DNA of 64,000 nt from Bacteroidetes bacterium UBA7662 (GTDB taxonomy: Bacteria; Bacteroidota; Bacteroidia; UBA7662): NCBI GenBank assembly GCA_002483345.1, contig DLHS01000016.1, positions 1 to 64,000 on the forward strand, read 5' to 3'. The notes below the pieces were generated by a model. It did not search any database. It had not been told where the DNA came from and worked only from the letters and a program-made list of their open reading frames with translations. This document shows positions 25,665-34,538 of the stretch, one piece after another. The position numbers and the translations under genes were made by a program. The stretch's first letter is position 1; each line of letters opens with the position of its first letter.

Positions 25665-26374
25665 CCCGAGTAAGTGTTTGTATGCCTGTTTACAACGGCG
25701 CTGAGTGGCTGGCGGAACAACTCGATTCCATTCTGCAGCAATTGGGGCCGGAAGATGAGATTGTCGTCAATGATGACGGTTCCCGCGACAACAGCATGCA
25801 GTTGCTGAGCAGCTATCAGCAACGAGACCCGCGCGTGCGAATACTACCTGCCAGGAAGTTCGGGAATGTGGTCTACAATGTAGAGTACCTCCTGCAACAG
25901 GCTAGGGGAAGTTTTATTTTACTGAGTGACCAGGATGATATCTGGGCACCGGAAAAGGTGACCCGGATGTTGGCGGCCTTGTCGGATCATACGCTGGTAG
26001 TGCATGATTGTGCGGTAGTGGATGCCGGGAAAACACTGCTTCACCCTTCTTTTTATGAGATGCACGGCAGTGGCCCTGGCAGATTTAAAAATATCGTCCG
26101 CAATAGCTATCTGGGCTGCTGCATGGGATTCCGGAAGGAGTTGCTTCAAACGGCGCTTCCTTTTCCGGAAAAACTGGATATGCACGATATCTGGCTGGGA
26201 AACATAGCGGCATGGTGGTATGAGCTGGTATTTATTAACGATAGACTCCTTTCCTACCGACGGCATGGCGGCAATGCTTCTTCTGCCTCAGAAGCCAGCA
26301 AATACAATCGTTTGCAGCAAATTGGCATGCGCCTGAAGCTGGTGGCCCAACTTTTTAAAAGATATTTACGCTGA
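25661..26374 (+). CDS. Family 2 glycosyltransferase
   Basis: The 237-residue enzyme reads VSVCMPVYNGAEWLAEQLDSILQQL, then VNDDGSRDNS and FILLSDQDDIWAPEKV, the pattern of rhamnosyltransferase-type GT2 enzymes (LxDQDDxW). The C-terminal DMHDIWLGNIAAW and YRRHGGNASS blocks also match that group. The ATG at 25661 overlaps the polymerase stop by 4 bases. Confidence 0.87.
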   Translation: MTRVSVCMPVYNGAEWLAEQLDSILQQLGPEDEIVVNDDGSRDNSMQLLSSYQQRDPRVRILPARKFGNVVYNVEYLLQQARGSFILLSDQDDIWAPEKVTRMLAALSDHTLVVHDCAVVDAGKTLLHPSFYEMHGSGPGRFKNIVRNSYLGCCMGFRKELLQTALPFPEKLDMHDIWLGNIAAWWYELVFINDRLLSYRRHGGNASSASEASKYNRLQQIGMRLKLVAQLFKRYLR

Positions 26375-27129
26375 TGCGTGTCTCCATCATTACCGTTTGC
26401 TTTAACAGTGCCGGAACCATTGCCGATACTTTCCGGAGTGTGGCCGCTCAAACCCACGCCGGTACAGAACACATTGTAGTCGACGGAGGTAGCACTGACG
26501 GAACGGTTACGCTTATACAAGAATATGCAGCTGCTCAGCCTTCCGGTCGTGTAAAATGGGTCAGTGAGGCAGACAAGGGCCTGTACGATGCCATGAACAA
26601 GGGGCTTGCATTGTGTACGGGAGAGGTGGCAGGATTTCTGAATGCAGATGATTTTTATGCTTATCCCGGCGCTATATCCGATCTGGTTGCCACTTTCCAG
26701 GCAGAAAAAACGGCCTGTGTTTACACAGACCTCCATTATGTGGATGCGCAACAGACCGGCAAGGTTACCCGTAAGTGGAAAGCCGGGAAATATCAAAAAA
26801 ATGCCTTTTTATGGGGCTGGATGCCTCCCCATCCTACCTTTTATGTCAAAACTGCCGTGTACAAAAGGCTGGGTGGTTACCGGCTTGATTTAAAAAGTGC
26901 TGCTGACTACGAGCTGATGTTGCGTTTTTTGCATAAAAACAAGATTACAGCAGCCTATCTGCCCAAAACCACGGTTTTGATGCGCGCAGGAGGGGTAAGC
27001 AATGCCAGCGTACAAAACAGGCTTATCGCCAATCAAATGGATCGCAAGGCATGGGTAGTGAATGGCCTGAAACCCTACTTTTTCACCCTTTGGGTAAAGC
27101 CATTGCGGAAAATCGGCCAGTTTTTTTAG
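26374..27129 (+). CDS. Family 2 glycosyltransferase (WcaA/WfgS-like)
   Basis: The 251-residue protein begins VSIITVCFNSAGTIADTFRSVAAQTHAGTEHIVVDGGSTDGT and continues WVSEADKGLYDAMNKGL, then FLNADDFY. This D-KG-YDAMNKG signature is diagnostic of the WfgS/WcaA-type GT2 subfamily. PPHPTFYVKTAVYKRLGGY and the ADYELMLR motif follow. Its ATG shares a base with the upstream stop. It is the last gene before an inverted repeat and so probably ends the operon. Confidence 0.88.
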   Translation: MRVSIITVCFNSAGTIADTFRSVAAQTHAGTEHIVVDGGSTDGTVTLIQEYAAAQPSGRVKWVSEADKGLYDAMNKGLALCTGEVAGFLNADDFYAYPGAISDLVATFQAEKTACVYTDLHYVDAQQTGKVTRKWKAGKYQKNAFLWGWMPPHPTFYVKTAVYKRLGGYRLDLKSAADYELMLRFLHKNKITAAYLPKTTVLMRAGGVSNASVQNRLIANQMDRKAWVVNGLKPYFFTLWVKPLRKIGQFF

Positions 27130-27256
27130 ACAACGAGATTTCGAGAGGCGAGAAGCGAGACTTTTGCGCCTGCGGCGCAGTCCATAGCCGATAACCACAC
27201 TGCCGCACAGCGGCAGTAAAAAGTCTCGCTTCTCGCCTCTCGAAATCTCGCTGTCT
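27128..27256. repeat. 38-bp inverted repeat with nested hairpins
   Basis: Arms at 27128-27165 and 27219-27256 match at 37 of 38 positions (AGACAACGAGATTTCGAGAG and onward). The 53-base loop contains two smaller hairpins, GCGCCTGCGGCGC and ACTGCCGCACAGCGGCAGT. The left arm overlaps the stop codon of the GT2 gene. It could act as a transcription boundary before manC. It is structurally similar to the elements at 3100 and 15479 but not the same sequence. Confidence 0.88.
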
Positions 27257-27291
27257 AAGAAAAGAAACCGCTGCGAAGCAGCTCCATTATT

Positions 27292-27299
27292 TATATTTG
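27292..27299 (+). promoter_or_regulatory. Putative -7 box for manC, leaderless arrangement
   Basis: TATATTTG exactly matches TAnnTTTG and ends 4 bases before the ATG at 27304. A small GCTGCGAAGCAGC hairpin (27271-27283) lies just upstream. No -33 TTTG was identified. Confidence 0.45.
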
Positions 27300-27303
27300 A
27301 GGT

Positions 27304-28599
27304 ATGATTAACCTGATCCTTTCAGGAGGCAGCGGTACCCGTTTGTGGCCTCTTTCGCGCAAGTTTATGCCCAAGCAGTTTTATCCGCTTCTGGGTGAAA
27401 AAACGTTGTTTGAGCGAACAGTTGAGCGCAATGCTTCCACTTGCAAAGCTTACTGGATTGTTACCAATCAGGATCAGGCTTTGCTTGCCGAAGCACAAAT
27501 GGGAGCACATGAAGCCCGCTTCATCCTGGAGCCTGTAGGCAGAAATACCGCACCCGCCATTGCGTTGGTTTGCCATCTCCTTGAGCCGGATACAGTGGTA
27601 CTCGTGAGTGCCAGCGATCACCTGATTAAAAAGCAAGCTGCTTACGAAAAAGTGGTAGCCCGTGCTTCCAAACTGGCTGAAGAAGGGTTTCTGGTCACCT
27701 TCGGCATCAAACCTTCCTACGCTGAAACCGGCTATGGCTACATTGAGTCAAAAGGGGAGGAAGTTTTATCGTTCAAGGAAAAACCGGATGCGGTAACGGC
27801 GGCACAATACCTTGCCAGCGGTAATTATCTCTGGAACAGTGGCATGTTCTGTTTCAAAGCCGGAACCTTTCTGGAAGAGCTGAAGAAACATGCCCCCGAG
27901 GTATACCACAAATCAAAAGAAGCCCTGAAAAATCATCCTGCAGAGGACGAAATAATCGAAATTACTCCGGAGGCCATGCAGGCCATACCGGAAATCAGCA
28001 TCGATTATGGTGTCATGGAAAAAAGTGATAAGGTGCGGGTGGTGCCTGCCGACATCGGCTGGAGTGATCTGGGCAGTTTTGATGCCCTCTACGAAGAACT
28101 GCCCCATGATGAGCATGGAAATACGGAAGCGGAAATCACCAACTTCCTGGGAGCAAAAAATAACCTTGTTTTCAACCGCTCCGACAGCCGGTTGGTACTG
28201 CTGGATGTGGAAGACCTGCTGGTGGTAAAAACGCAGACCGCGACCCTCATCGGCCGCAGAGGACACTCACAAAACGTAAAAAAAGCAGTCGACTTCCTGA
28301 AAAAAGAAAACGCCTGGGAACTCAACACCCATGAGAGCCAGGTACTGAGTTATGGCATTCAAAGGGTCATCAGCTCAACGCCCGAATACGAGCTGGTGGA
28401 ATTATTTCTGCATCCGGGAGAGACCATTCATACCCATCCGGGTGAACATATTTCCATTCAGTTGATTTCAGGCAGTCTGCAACTCGATGAACGTCAACTT
28501 AAGTTGGGTGAAAGTATTTCAGCACAAAAAAATGCGCTTAAGTTATTTAACCCTGATTTAGAGCAACCCTGCTTGCTGCTTATTACTCATTTGCATTGA
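27304..28599 (+). CDS. Mannose-1-phosphate guanylyltransferase (ManC-like)
   Basis: The 431-residue enzyme would make GDP-mannose from mannose-1-phosphate and GTP. The nucleotidyltransferase motif LSGGSGTRLWPLSR (residues 6-19), PKQF, EPVGRNTAPAIAL and SASDHLI are intact, as is FKEKPD. The C-terminal ~100 residues form a cupin-like domain (GETIHTHPGEHISIQLISGSLQL), where bifunctional enzymes carry phosphomannose isomerase, but the sequence is shorter than the usual ~470 residues and departs from the canonical pattern, so isomerase activity is doubtful. GDP-mannose would feed mannose, fucose or rhamnose-type sugars. TGATG overlap with the next gene. Confidence 0.85.
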   Translation: MINLILSGGSGTRLWPLSRKFMPKQFYPLLGEKTLFERTVERNASTCKAYWIVTNQDQALLAEAQMGAHEARFILEPVGRNTAPAIALVCHLLEPDTVVLVSASDHLIKKQAAYEKVVARASKLAEEGFLVTFGIKPSYAETGYGYIESKGEEVLSFKEKPDAVTAAQYLASGNYLWNSGMFCFKAGTFLEELKKHAPEVYHKSKEALKNHPAEDEIIEITPEAMQAIPEISIDYGVMEKSDKVRVVPADIGWSDLGSFDALYEELPHDEHGNTEAEITNFLGAKNNLVFNRSDSRLVLLDVEDLLVVKTQTATLIGRRGHSQNVKKAVDFLKKENAWELNTHESQVLSYGIQRVISSTPEYELVELFLHPGETIHTHPGEHISIQLISGSLQLDERQLKLGESISAQKNALKLFNPDLEQPCLLLITHLH

Positions 28600-30173
28600 T
28601 GAGAGTATTCCTGCTTTTTCTTTTTTCGCTCCTGACCTTCATAGGTTATGGTCAGCACATTCCTTCAAACTTCAGCCTGAACCGATTCTGGCAGCTGGAA
28701 TTTGAAAGACAGAATAGTTTGCTGGAAAATAAAGCGCATACATCCATCCGCCCCTGGATAAACAACAGTCAGCAGCTGGCACCTTCGGGAGACAGCCTGG
28801 GAACCGGTGAGAAATCATGGCTCTATCGTAAGGTGTACCGGGAACATCTGGTTGACTACAGAAAAGAAGACTGGAGCATTCAGCTGGATCCGTTGATGGA
28901 TCTGCAGCTGGGTGGTTCACAGGGAGGTTCGTTAGCAGTAAATACCCGCGGGGTACAGCTACAGGGTAATATCGGCACCCGTTTCGCCTTCTACTCCAGC
29001 TTTTTCGAAACCCAGGCCACTCATCCTGATCATGTTACCAATAAAATCCGGAGCACACGGGTGGCTCCTGCACAGGGTAATGTGCGTGATTTTGGCAGCA
29101 GGGGATTTGATTATGCGCAATCTGTGGCATACGTTTCCTTCTCCCCCAATAAACACTTCAACTTCCAGTTCGGACATGACAGACATTTCATTGGCGATGG
29201 TTACAGGTCGCTCTTGCTGTCAGATGCCTCCTTCCCACATCCTTACTTCAGAATACTGACCGATGTAGGGCCCTTTCAGTATATGTATCTGGTCAGTCAG
29301 TATACCGATTTAGTGGCTCCCCGGCTCTCAAATCAGTTGGGTAACCGGCAGAAATACAGTGCCATGGGATATCTTGACTGGCGCATAGGCAAACGGTTTA
29401 CCCTGGGGTTCTTTCAGGCTGTGGTCTGGCAGGCGGATGATTCTACAGGCAGAAGAGGTCTGGATGTAAACTACCTGAATCCCATTATATTCCTGCGCCC
29501 TGTAGAATTCAGCCTGGGTTCTGAAGGCAATATGCTGCTTGGTCTGAATGCCAAACTCAAACTCAGCGATCATCACCTGTTGTACGGGCAGTTGATCCTC
29601 GATGAATTCGATTTTTCAGAACTCGTAGCTCAAAACGGCTATTGGGCCAATAAATATGGCTTTCAACTGGGTTATAAAGGCTTTGATATGTTTGGTATCC
29701 CCCACCTGGCCTTGCAGTCGGAGGTCAATACGGTTCGCCCCTATACTTACAGTCATTGGACAAGTCTGACCAATTATGGTCAATACAATGAACCTTTGGC
29801 CCATCCTTTCGGGGCCAATTTTATAGAGTGGGTAAACTTCATTAATTATCGCAAAGACCGGTACTACGGTCAGTTGCAGCTGATGGCAGCTACCATCGGA
29901 TACAATGAAGCAGGCAGCAGCGCTGGTCAGGATATTTTCAGCAGCTATTATACCCGAAGCAGGGACTACGGGAACACCATTGGTCAGGGTAATACCACCA
30001 ATATTTTTCTTGCTGGTTTGAAAGGGGGGTATATCCTCAACACCCAAACCAATTTAAGACTTGAGCTCAGTCTTCACCACCGGCAATCACGTCAGGCGTC
30101 GGGCACACAAAATGATCAGTGGATAATGCTCGGCCTCGTAAGCAGCATCCGGAATCTGTATTACGATTTCTAA
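28599..30173 (+). CDS. Capsule assembly Wzi/RemB-like outer-membrane beta-barrel protein
   Basis: The 524-residue precursor has a signal peptide (MRVFLLFLFSLLTFIGYG, cleavage before QHI) and many alternating aromatic/polar strands expected of a barrel. Segments SVAYVSFSPNKHFNFQFGHDRHFIGDGYRSLLLSD, and later GFDMFGIPHLALQSEVNTVRPYTYSHW, match the Wzi family (PF14052) and the Flavobacterium RemB gliding/adhesion protein. Wzi is a surface lectin that anchors capsule. The ATG at 28599 shares a base with the manC stop. It is convergent with an O-antigen ligase-like gene, 5 bases apart. Confidence 0.82.
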   Translation: MRVFLLFLFSLLTFIGYGQHIPSNFSLNRFWQLEFERQNSLLENKAHTSIRPWINNSQQLAPSGDSLGTGEKSWLYRKVYREHLVDYRKEDWSIQLDPLMDLQLGGSQGGSLAVNTRGVQLQGNIGTRFAFYSSFFETQATHPDHVTNKIRSTRVAPAQGNVRDFGSRGFDYAQSVAYVSFSPNKHFNFQFGHDRHFIGDGYRSLLLSDASFPHPYFRILTDVGPFQYMYLVSQYTDLVAPRLSNQLGNRQKYSAMGYLDWRIGKRFTLGFFQAVVWQADDSTGRRGLDVNYLNPIIFLRPVEFSLGSEGNMLLGLNAKLKLSDHHLLYGQLILDEFDFSELVAQNGYWANKYGFQLGYKGFDMFGIPHLALQSEVNTVRPYTYSHWTSLTNYGQYNEPLAHPFGANFIEWVNFINYRKDRYYGQLQLMAATIGYNEAGSSAGQDIFSSYYTRSRDYGNTIGQGNTTNIFLAGLKGGYILNTQTNLRLELSLHHRQSRQASGTQNDQWIMLGLVSSIRNLYYDF

Positions 30174-30178
30174 ACGGG

Positions 30179-31426
30179 CTAACGGTTCGGGGCACTCACT
30201 TTATCAGGCAAATTCAAATAAAGGAGAGAAGAAAAAATACCAAAGAACAAAACACCCCTGTGCCAGAAGAGAATGGTTTCCGTCTGGAGGCAAAGAAAAA
30301 TAAAGGCGAGAAATGCTACAAAAAGGAGATTTTTTGTCTTGAAACCCCTTCTTATGCCGTAAACAAAAATTCCCAGAAGCAGAAAAGACTGAATAAGACC
30401 ACCATAAAGAGCTGCTTCTACAAACTGGTTATGACTATTGTATTGTCCCACAAGACCTGTCTGAAATCCCTTTTGGGTATACACTTCCCTGAGTGCGTCC
30501 TTCCCATCTCCGGCACCTGTACCAAACCATAAATTATCCTGTATTACTTCTGCAGCGCACTCCCATTGGGCCAAACGAACAGTAATGCCATTGTAGTCAG
30601 CTGCCTGATAGGTTTTAATATCATAATCCAGACTTTCAGTCACCTCGAGCAATCTTAGTTGTACCTGGGAGGGTAAAAAACGGAAACTGAGTACGAACAG
30701 CAAGACTATGCCCAATAAAACAGCCACCGGCTTCCACCGCTTCAGTGTTATTGCCTGATAAACAACGGCCAGCCCCAGGGTAAGCAGGGCAGCCAGCATG
30801 GTCATTCTGCCATTAAGCATCACCAGACAAGCGAGCAGGCAGATTCCGGCAGTGATACTCCCTGTATTTACCCGCCAGTGTTTATCCATCCAGAATTTGA
30901 CAAGGATACCGAGACTGACTATCAGCTGCAAGCTGAAATACCCCGGATGCATAATCGGCTCGGATAAACCCGTGTAGAAAAAGTAAGCGTAATATATGGT
31001 CTCATCTATCACCGGTGAATGATAAACGCGCCAGGCTGCGAAGACAAATGCACCGGCAACTGCCGCCAGCGATGACAGCAACTGTGCTTTGAATAACCAC
31101 CTTAAATCCGCCTGATCAGGTTTCCTGATTAACAACAGACCAGGAAGCAACACCAATAGTAACTGAGTCCCCAGATTCGAGCCGGCATCTGCCCAATTTT
31201 GAGTCCATAACAAGCTCAAAAGCTGCCAGCAGAAATAAAACAACAGTCCTCTGAACCAGCCATTGTGCCTTAATTCCCGCCAATTATTTGACTTCCAGCC
31301 AACCAAAACAAGGAGTATCAGCACTGCCAAAGCATAGCTGCTAAACCAAACCGGTAAAAACTGCGAAACGATTAAAAGCATCCAGCCGGCACGTATTGGC
31401 CAACCCATCGATTCGCTATTCAGCAT
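30179..31426 (-). CDS. O-antigen ligase family membrane protein
   Basis: The 415-residue protein has about ten to twelve membrane helices. The C-terminal part holds the periplasmic loop with GTGAGDGKDALREVYTQKGFQTGLVGQYNSHNQFVEAALYGGLIQ, where the GxGxGD and HNxFxE(x)2xxGG pattern is the Wzy_C/O-antigen ligase hallmark. It could transfer a polymer to an acceptor or polymerise repeat units. It is encoded opposite to its neighbours and divergent from gtrA-like. Confidence 0.87.
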   Translation of the reverse strand: MLNSESMGWPIRAGWMLLIVSQFLPVWFSSYALAVLILLVLVGWKSNNWRELRHNGWFRGLLFYFCWQLLSLLWTQNWADAGSNLGTQLLLVLLPGLLLIRKPDQADLRWLFKAQLLSSLAAVAGAFVFAAWRVYHSPVIDETIYYAYFFYTGLSEPIMHPGYFSLQLIVSLGILVKFWMDKHWRVNTGSITAGICLLACLVMLNGRMTMLAALLTLGLAVVYQAITLKRWKPVAVLLGIVLLFVLSFRFLPSQVQLRLLEVTESLDYDIKTYQAADYNGITVRLAQWECAAEVIQDNLWFGTGAGDGKDALREVYTQKGFQTGLVGQYNSHNQFVEAALYGGLIQSFLLLGIFVYGIRRGFKTKNLLFVAFLAFIFLCLQTETILFWHRGVLFFGIFSSLLYLNLPDKVSAPNR

Positions 31427-31487
31427 TTTAGGTTATTTTGCGGTGCCAAAACGTTGTTCTCAACCATATCAGCTCAAGATACGAAGG

Positions 31488-31880
31488 ATGCAAATTTTAC
31501 AAGGAGACCTTTTCAAATTCATTAAGTTCGGAGTAGTTGGCTTTTCAGGTCTTCTGATTGACTTTGCCTTGACCTGGGTACTTAAAGAAAAGGCTCGGAT
31601 TTCTCCTTATGCTGCCAATGCCGCAGGTTTTTTGGTCGCAGCGAGTTCTAACTGGTATCTCAACCGTATCTGGTCGTTTGAAAGTCAGAACAGCGAGTTG
31701 GTTGAGGAGTATTTTGCCTTTTTAGTTGTCTCTCTGCTTGGTTTGGTCATCAATACAGCCGCTTTATTTGTAGGAATAAAAAAATTCAGACTCAATTTCT
31801 ACCTGGCCAAAGCCATCGCCATCGCCATTACCACCTTCTGGAATTTTTTCGCCAATTACTACTATACCTTTGCCGTATGA
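31488..31880 (+). CDS. GtrA-like membrane protein
   Basis: The 130-residue, four-helix GtrA-like protein (KFGVVGFSGLLIDFALTWVLKE; NAAGFLVAASSNWYLNRIWSFES; FWNFFANYYYTF) belongs to a family that helps flip or present polyprenyl-phosphate-linked sugars to glycosyltransferases with periplasmic active sites. The ATG at 31488 is used; a GTG at 31443 is also in frame. It overlaps the GT39 gene by 4 bases, fitting a flippase-plus-transferase pair. Confidence 0.87.
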   Translation: MQILQGDLFKFIKFGVVGFSGLLIDFALTWVLKEKARISPYAANAAGFLVAASSNWYLNRIWSFESQNSELVEEYFAFLVVSLLGLVINTAALFVGIKKFRLNFYLAKAIAIAITTFWNFFANYYYTFAV

Positions 31881-33298
31881 AGCGGCCGGGTATATATCAA
31901 CTGATTCTTGCGACTACCCTTGCCGGATTTTTATTACCTAATTTATTTACTACCGGCATTTTCGGAGATGGATTAATTTATGCCGTCATTTCAAGAAATC
32001 TCTCGGAGGGACTAGGCAGTTGGTGGAATCTCTATTACAGTACCTATATTTTCTCGCCCTTTGCAGAACATCCTCCGCTCCTTTTCTGGGTTGAGTCGAT
32101 ATGGTTCAGGATACTGGGAGATTACCACTTTACCGAGAAAAGCTTCTCTGTATTACTTGCAGCAGGCATGATTATCAGTCTTCGTTTTTTCTGGATAAGG
32201 ATAGCCAGAAATCAGACAGAAAAACAAGCCTGGTGGTTTCCGGTACTGCTATGGATTCTGGTCCCGACCATTCATTGGGCGTATCCCAACAATATGCTTG
32301 AAAACCTGATGGTTCTTTTTACCAGTTGGGCAGTATGGTCAGGATTTTATAAGCCTTCAGGCCAAAAGGCGCTCCTGGTAGGTGTGCTTGTTTTTTTAGC
32401 CTTTCTTACCAAGGGATTGGTCGGACTATTCCCGTTAGCCGTTTTCGGCATCCGTTGGTTAAGCCTCCGGGAGGATACCCTTCGTAAAGCACTTTCATGG
32501 ACCTCTTTGGCGCTGTTTGGCTTTGTATTGTGTATGGCCATCAGTTTAATACCTGAATCGGCCCGGAATTATTGGATGCAGTATTTTGATGTACAGTTGC
32601 TGGCCACCCTGAGGGGCGAACGGCTGGTACAGGATCATGTGGTTGATCTTCCCCGTTACTATCTGCTCACAAGGCTCTTTACAGAGTTGATTAATCCGCT
32701 GCTTTTAACGGGGCTCCTGCTGCTGGGTACCCGCAGGTTCCGGAAAAAAGGAGCTGTACCTGCGTTAGCGCACGGCTACATCCTGTTCTTTGCACTGGTA
32801 GCATGCAGCGCTACTTTACCCTTGCTGATTTCTCCCAAGCAACACTCCTTTTACCTGATACCTGCCATTCCCTGGTTTATACTGGCTTTGTCGAAAGGTG
32901 CCGGGCCTTTTGTTTTTGATATCCTGGCACAATGGCAAAGCCGGCAACTGAGTTATAAAATAAGTTACCTTTTTTTCAGTGGTCTTTTTGTGGCCGCCCT
33001 GGTCATATGTGGATGGCGGGCGAACCAACCTGGCCGGGATGCAGATTTGATGTCGGCAGTAGATGTCATAGCACATACAACAGGCTCACACCAGATAGGA
33101 ATACCCCATTCCCTGATCAGGCACCATAGTTTACATGCCTATTTTCAGCGAAATCATCACATCAGTCTCTCCCCCTATGACAGCACAGCAGGTTATTGGA
33201 TAACTGAAAAGGATAGTATTCCTCCTCCCGGATATAAAACTATGGATATCGGCATCTCCGGTTACGACTTGCACCAGCTTAGCGGGCAGCATCGTTAA
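31877..33298 (+). CDS. GT39/ArnT-like dolichyl/undecaprenyl-phosphate sugar transferase
   Basis: The 473-residue protein has around ten membrane helices with the first luminal loop IFGDGLIYAVISRNLSEGLG, carrying the acidic residue of the PMT/ArnT superfamily, and EHPPLLFWVESIWFRILGD. It would transfer a sugar from a polyprenyl phosphate to an acceptor on the periplasmic side. Coupling with the GtrA-like gene supports this. The acceptor (glycan, lipid or protein) is not readable. It ends 27 bases before the convergent WecA-like gene. Confidence 0.82.
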   Translation: MKRPGIYQLILATTLAGFLLPNLFTTGIFGDGLIYAVISRNLSEGLGSWWNLYYSTYIFSPFAEHPPLLFWVESIWFRILGDYHFTEKSFSVLLAAGMIISLRFFWIRIARNQTEKQAWWFPVLLWILVPTIHWAYPNNMLENLMVLFTSWAVWSGFYKPSGQKALLVGVLVFLAFLTKGLVGLFPLAVFGIRWLSLREDTLRKALSWTSLALFGFVLCMAISLIPESARNYWMQYFDVQLLATLRGERLVQDHVVDLPRYYLLTRLFTELINPLLLTGLLLLGTRRFRKKGAVPALAHGYILFFALVACSATLPLLISPKQHSFYLIPAIPWFILALSKGAGPFVFDILAQWQSRQLSYKISYLFFSGLFVAALVICGWRANQPGRDADLMSAVDVIAHTTGSHQIGIPHSLIRHHSLHAYFQRNHHISLSPYDSTAGYWITEKDSIPPPGYKTMDIGISGYDLHQLSGQHR

Positions 33299-33324
33299 AA
33301 ACACCTGCGGGGTGCAAAGTTTTT
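33297..33324. terminator. Possible bidirectional terminator
   Basis: A short stem (CACC...GGTG) lies between A- and T-rich stretches in the 27 bases separating two convergent stops. The stem is weak, so this is tentative. Confidence 0.3.
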
Positions 33325-33325
33325 G

Positions 33326-34408
33326 CTATGCTTCCTGATCGTTAACAGGATGATAGACATGTCTGGACTTTTGCCATTTTTTGATCAGAAACGGAATCTG
33401 ACTCAGGACTAATGCAGAAAGAAGACTAATGCCCAATATTTGAATGGGCCGTAAATCACGAAGCAGCCAGGCTAGTAAGATGAAACCTGCGTTGGCGGCA
33501 TATAAGGTGAAGGCTGCCTGGCTATGCGACATGCCCAGATCAAGCAGGCAATGGTGGATATGGTTGCGGTCGGCAGAAAATGGCGATCGTTTGTGCATAA
33601 TCCTGACAGTGAATACCCTCAAGGTATCGAAAAGAGGAATAATCAACACATTAAAGGCATATACTGCGCCCGCGATACTGAAAAAGTAATTCGGTTCAAA
33701 GGTTCTGCTCAGTTGTATAAATCGTACACTGATGATGGCAATTAAATACCCCAAAACCAGCGAACCCGAATCACCCATAAATATGCTGGCATTCCTGAAA
33801 TTAAACCGTAAAAATGCCAGCAGGGAGCCGATCATGGTCAGACACAAAATGAAAAAAACCTGATCATTCATGCGGTAAAACCAATACCCGAAAGTTGACA
33901 ATACAATCACCCCGATGCCTCCTGCCAGTCCGTTGATGCCATCAATGAGGTTAAAGCCATTCATGATGGTAAGAATACTCAGGGTTGAAAAAACGATTGA
34001 CTCCACATAATTCAAATCATGAATGCCGAGTAGTCCATAAAGATTATCAATCCTGATTTCACCTTGTATGACTACAATCAGGGTAGCAATAATCTGGGCA
34101 AGAAGCTTCTTCCAGGCTACCAGCGGGAATAAATCATCTTTGATTCCTATGACAAACAGTATCATCAGGGCCGACAATATTGCACCAAACTTAGGGACAG
34201 TCATTCCTGACGTCCAGAAAACAAATGAGAAGAAAAACCCGACAAAAAGCGCTAAACCACCCAGCGTAGGAATCCGGGTCAGGTGGGCCTTCCTGTGATT
34301 TGGCTCGTCGTATAATTTTTTGATTCTCGCCAGATTAATAATCGCAGGAACACTGAGATAGGTGATCAGCCAAGCCGTAAAAAAAGACAGGATATAAATC
34401 AGGGTCAT
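33326..34408 (-). CDS. WecA-like polyprenyl-phosphate N-acetylhexosamine-1-phosphate transferase (GT4/MraY family)
   Basis: The 360-residue, ~11-helix enzyme joins a sugar-1-phosphate to undecaprenyl phosphate. The diagnostic aspartates appear as GIKDD, NLIDGINGLAGG and MGDSGSLVLGY, and the C-terminal HIHHCLLDLGMSHSQA is the HIHH motif of WecA-type enzymes. It would initiate a lipid-linked oligosaccharide, independently of the PglC-like transferase encoded 5 kb downstream in the block. A near-match -7 element (TACATTTA) lies just upstream of the start. Confidence 0.92.
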   Translation of the reverse strand: MTLIYILSFFTAWLITYLSVPAIINLARIKKLYDEPNHRKAHLTRIPTLGGLALFVGFFFSFVFWTSGMTVPKFGAILSALMILFVIGIKDDLFPLVAWKKLLAQIIATLIVVIQGEIRIDNLYGLLGIHDLNYVESIVFSTLSILTIMNGFNLIDGINGLAGGIGVIVLSTFGYWFYRMNDQVFFILCLTMIGSLLAFLRFNFRNASIFMGDSGSLVLGYLIAIISVRFIQLSRTFEPNYFFSIAGAVYAFNVLIIPLFDTLRVFTVRIMHKRSPFSADRNHIHHCLLDLGMSHSQAAFTLYAANAGFILLAWLLRDLRPIQILGISLLSALVLSQIPFLIKKWQKSRHVYHPVNDQEA

Positions 34409-34486
34409 AGCTTAAATGTACAAAGAATGATCGAAAGGGATTTTACAGTTACGCCGTCTGCCCAACGGTATGGGATAAATAATCAT

Positions 34487-34519
34487 AAAAAAACCCGTGC
34501 GGGACATGCCTGCACGGGT
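34487..34519 (-). terminator. Rho-independent terminator after the CapD/PglF-like gene
   Basis: Minus-strand ACCCGTGC (34519-34512) pairs perfectly with GCACGGGT (34500-34493), followed by six or seven T residues. It lies 19 bases past the stop codon and closes the long minus-strand block. Confidence 0.88.
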
Positions 34520-34538
34520 ATACGCTGATACTTAAAAA

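Noticed and set aside
27128..27256. A CRISPR-like or phage attachment site
   Set aside because: There are only two inverted arms, no direct repeats with spacers, no cas genes and no integrase.
30119..30532. A plus-strand frame of 137 codons after the Wzi-like gene
   Set aside because: It lies opposite the C-terminus of the O-antigen ligase-like gene, which carries the conserved motifs.
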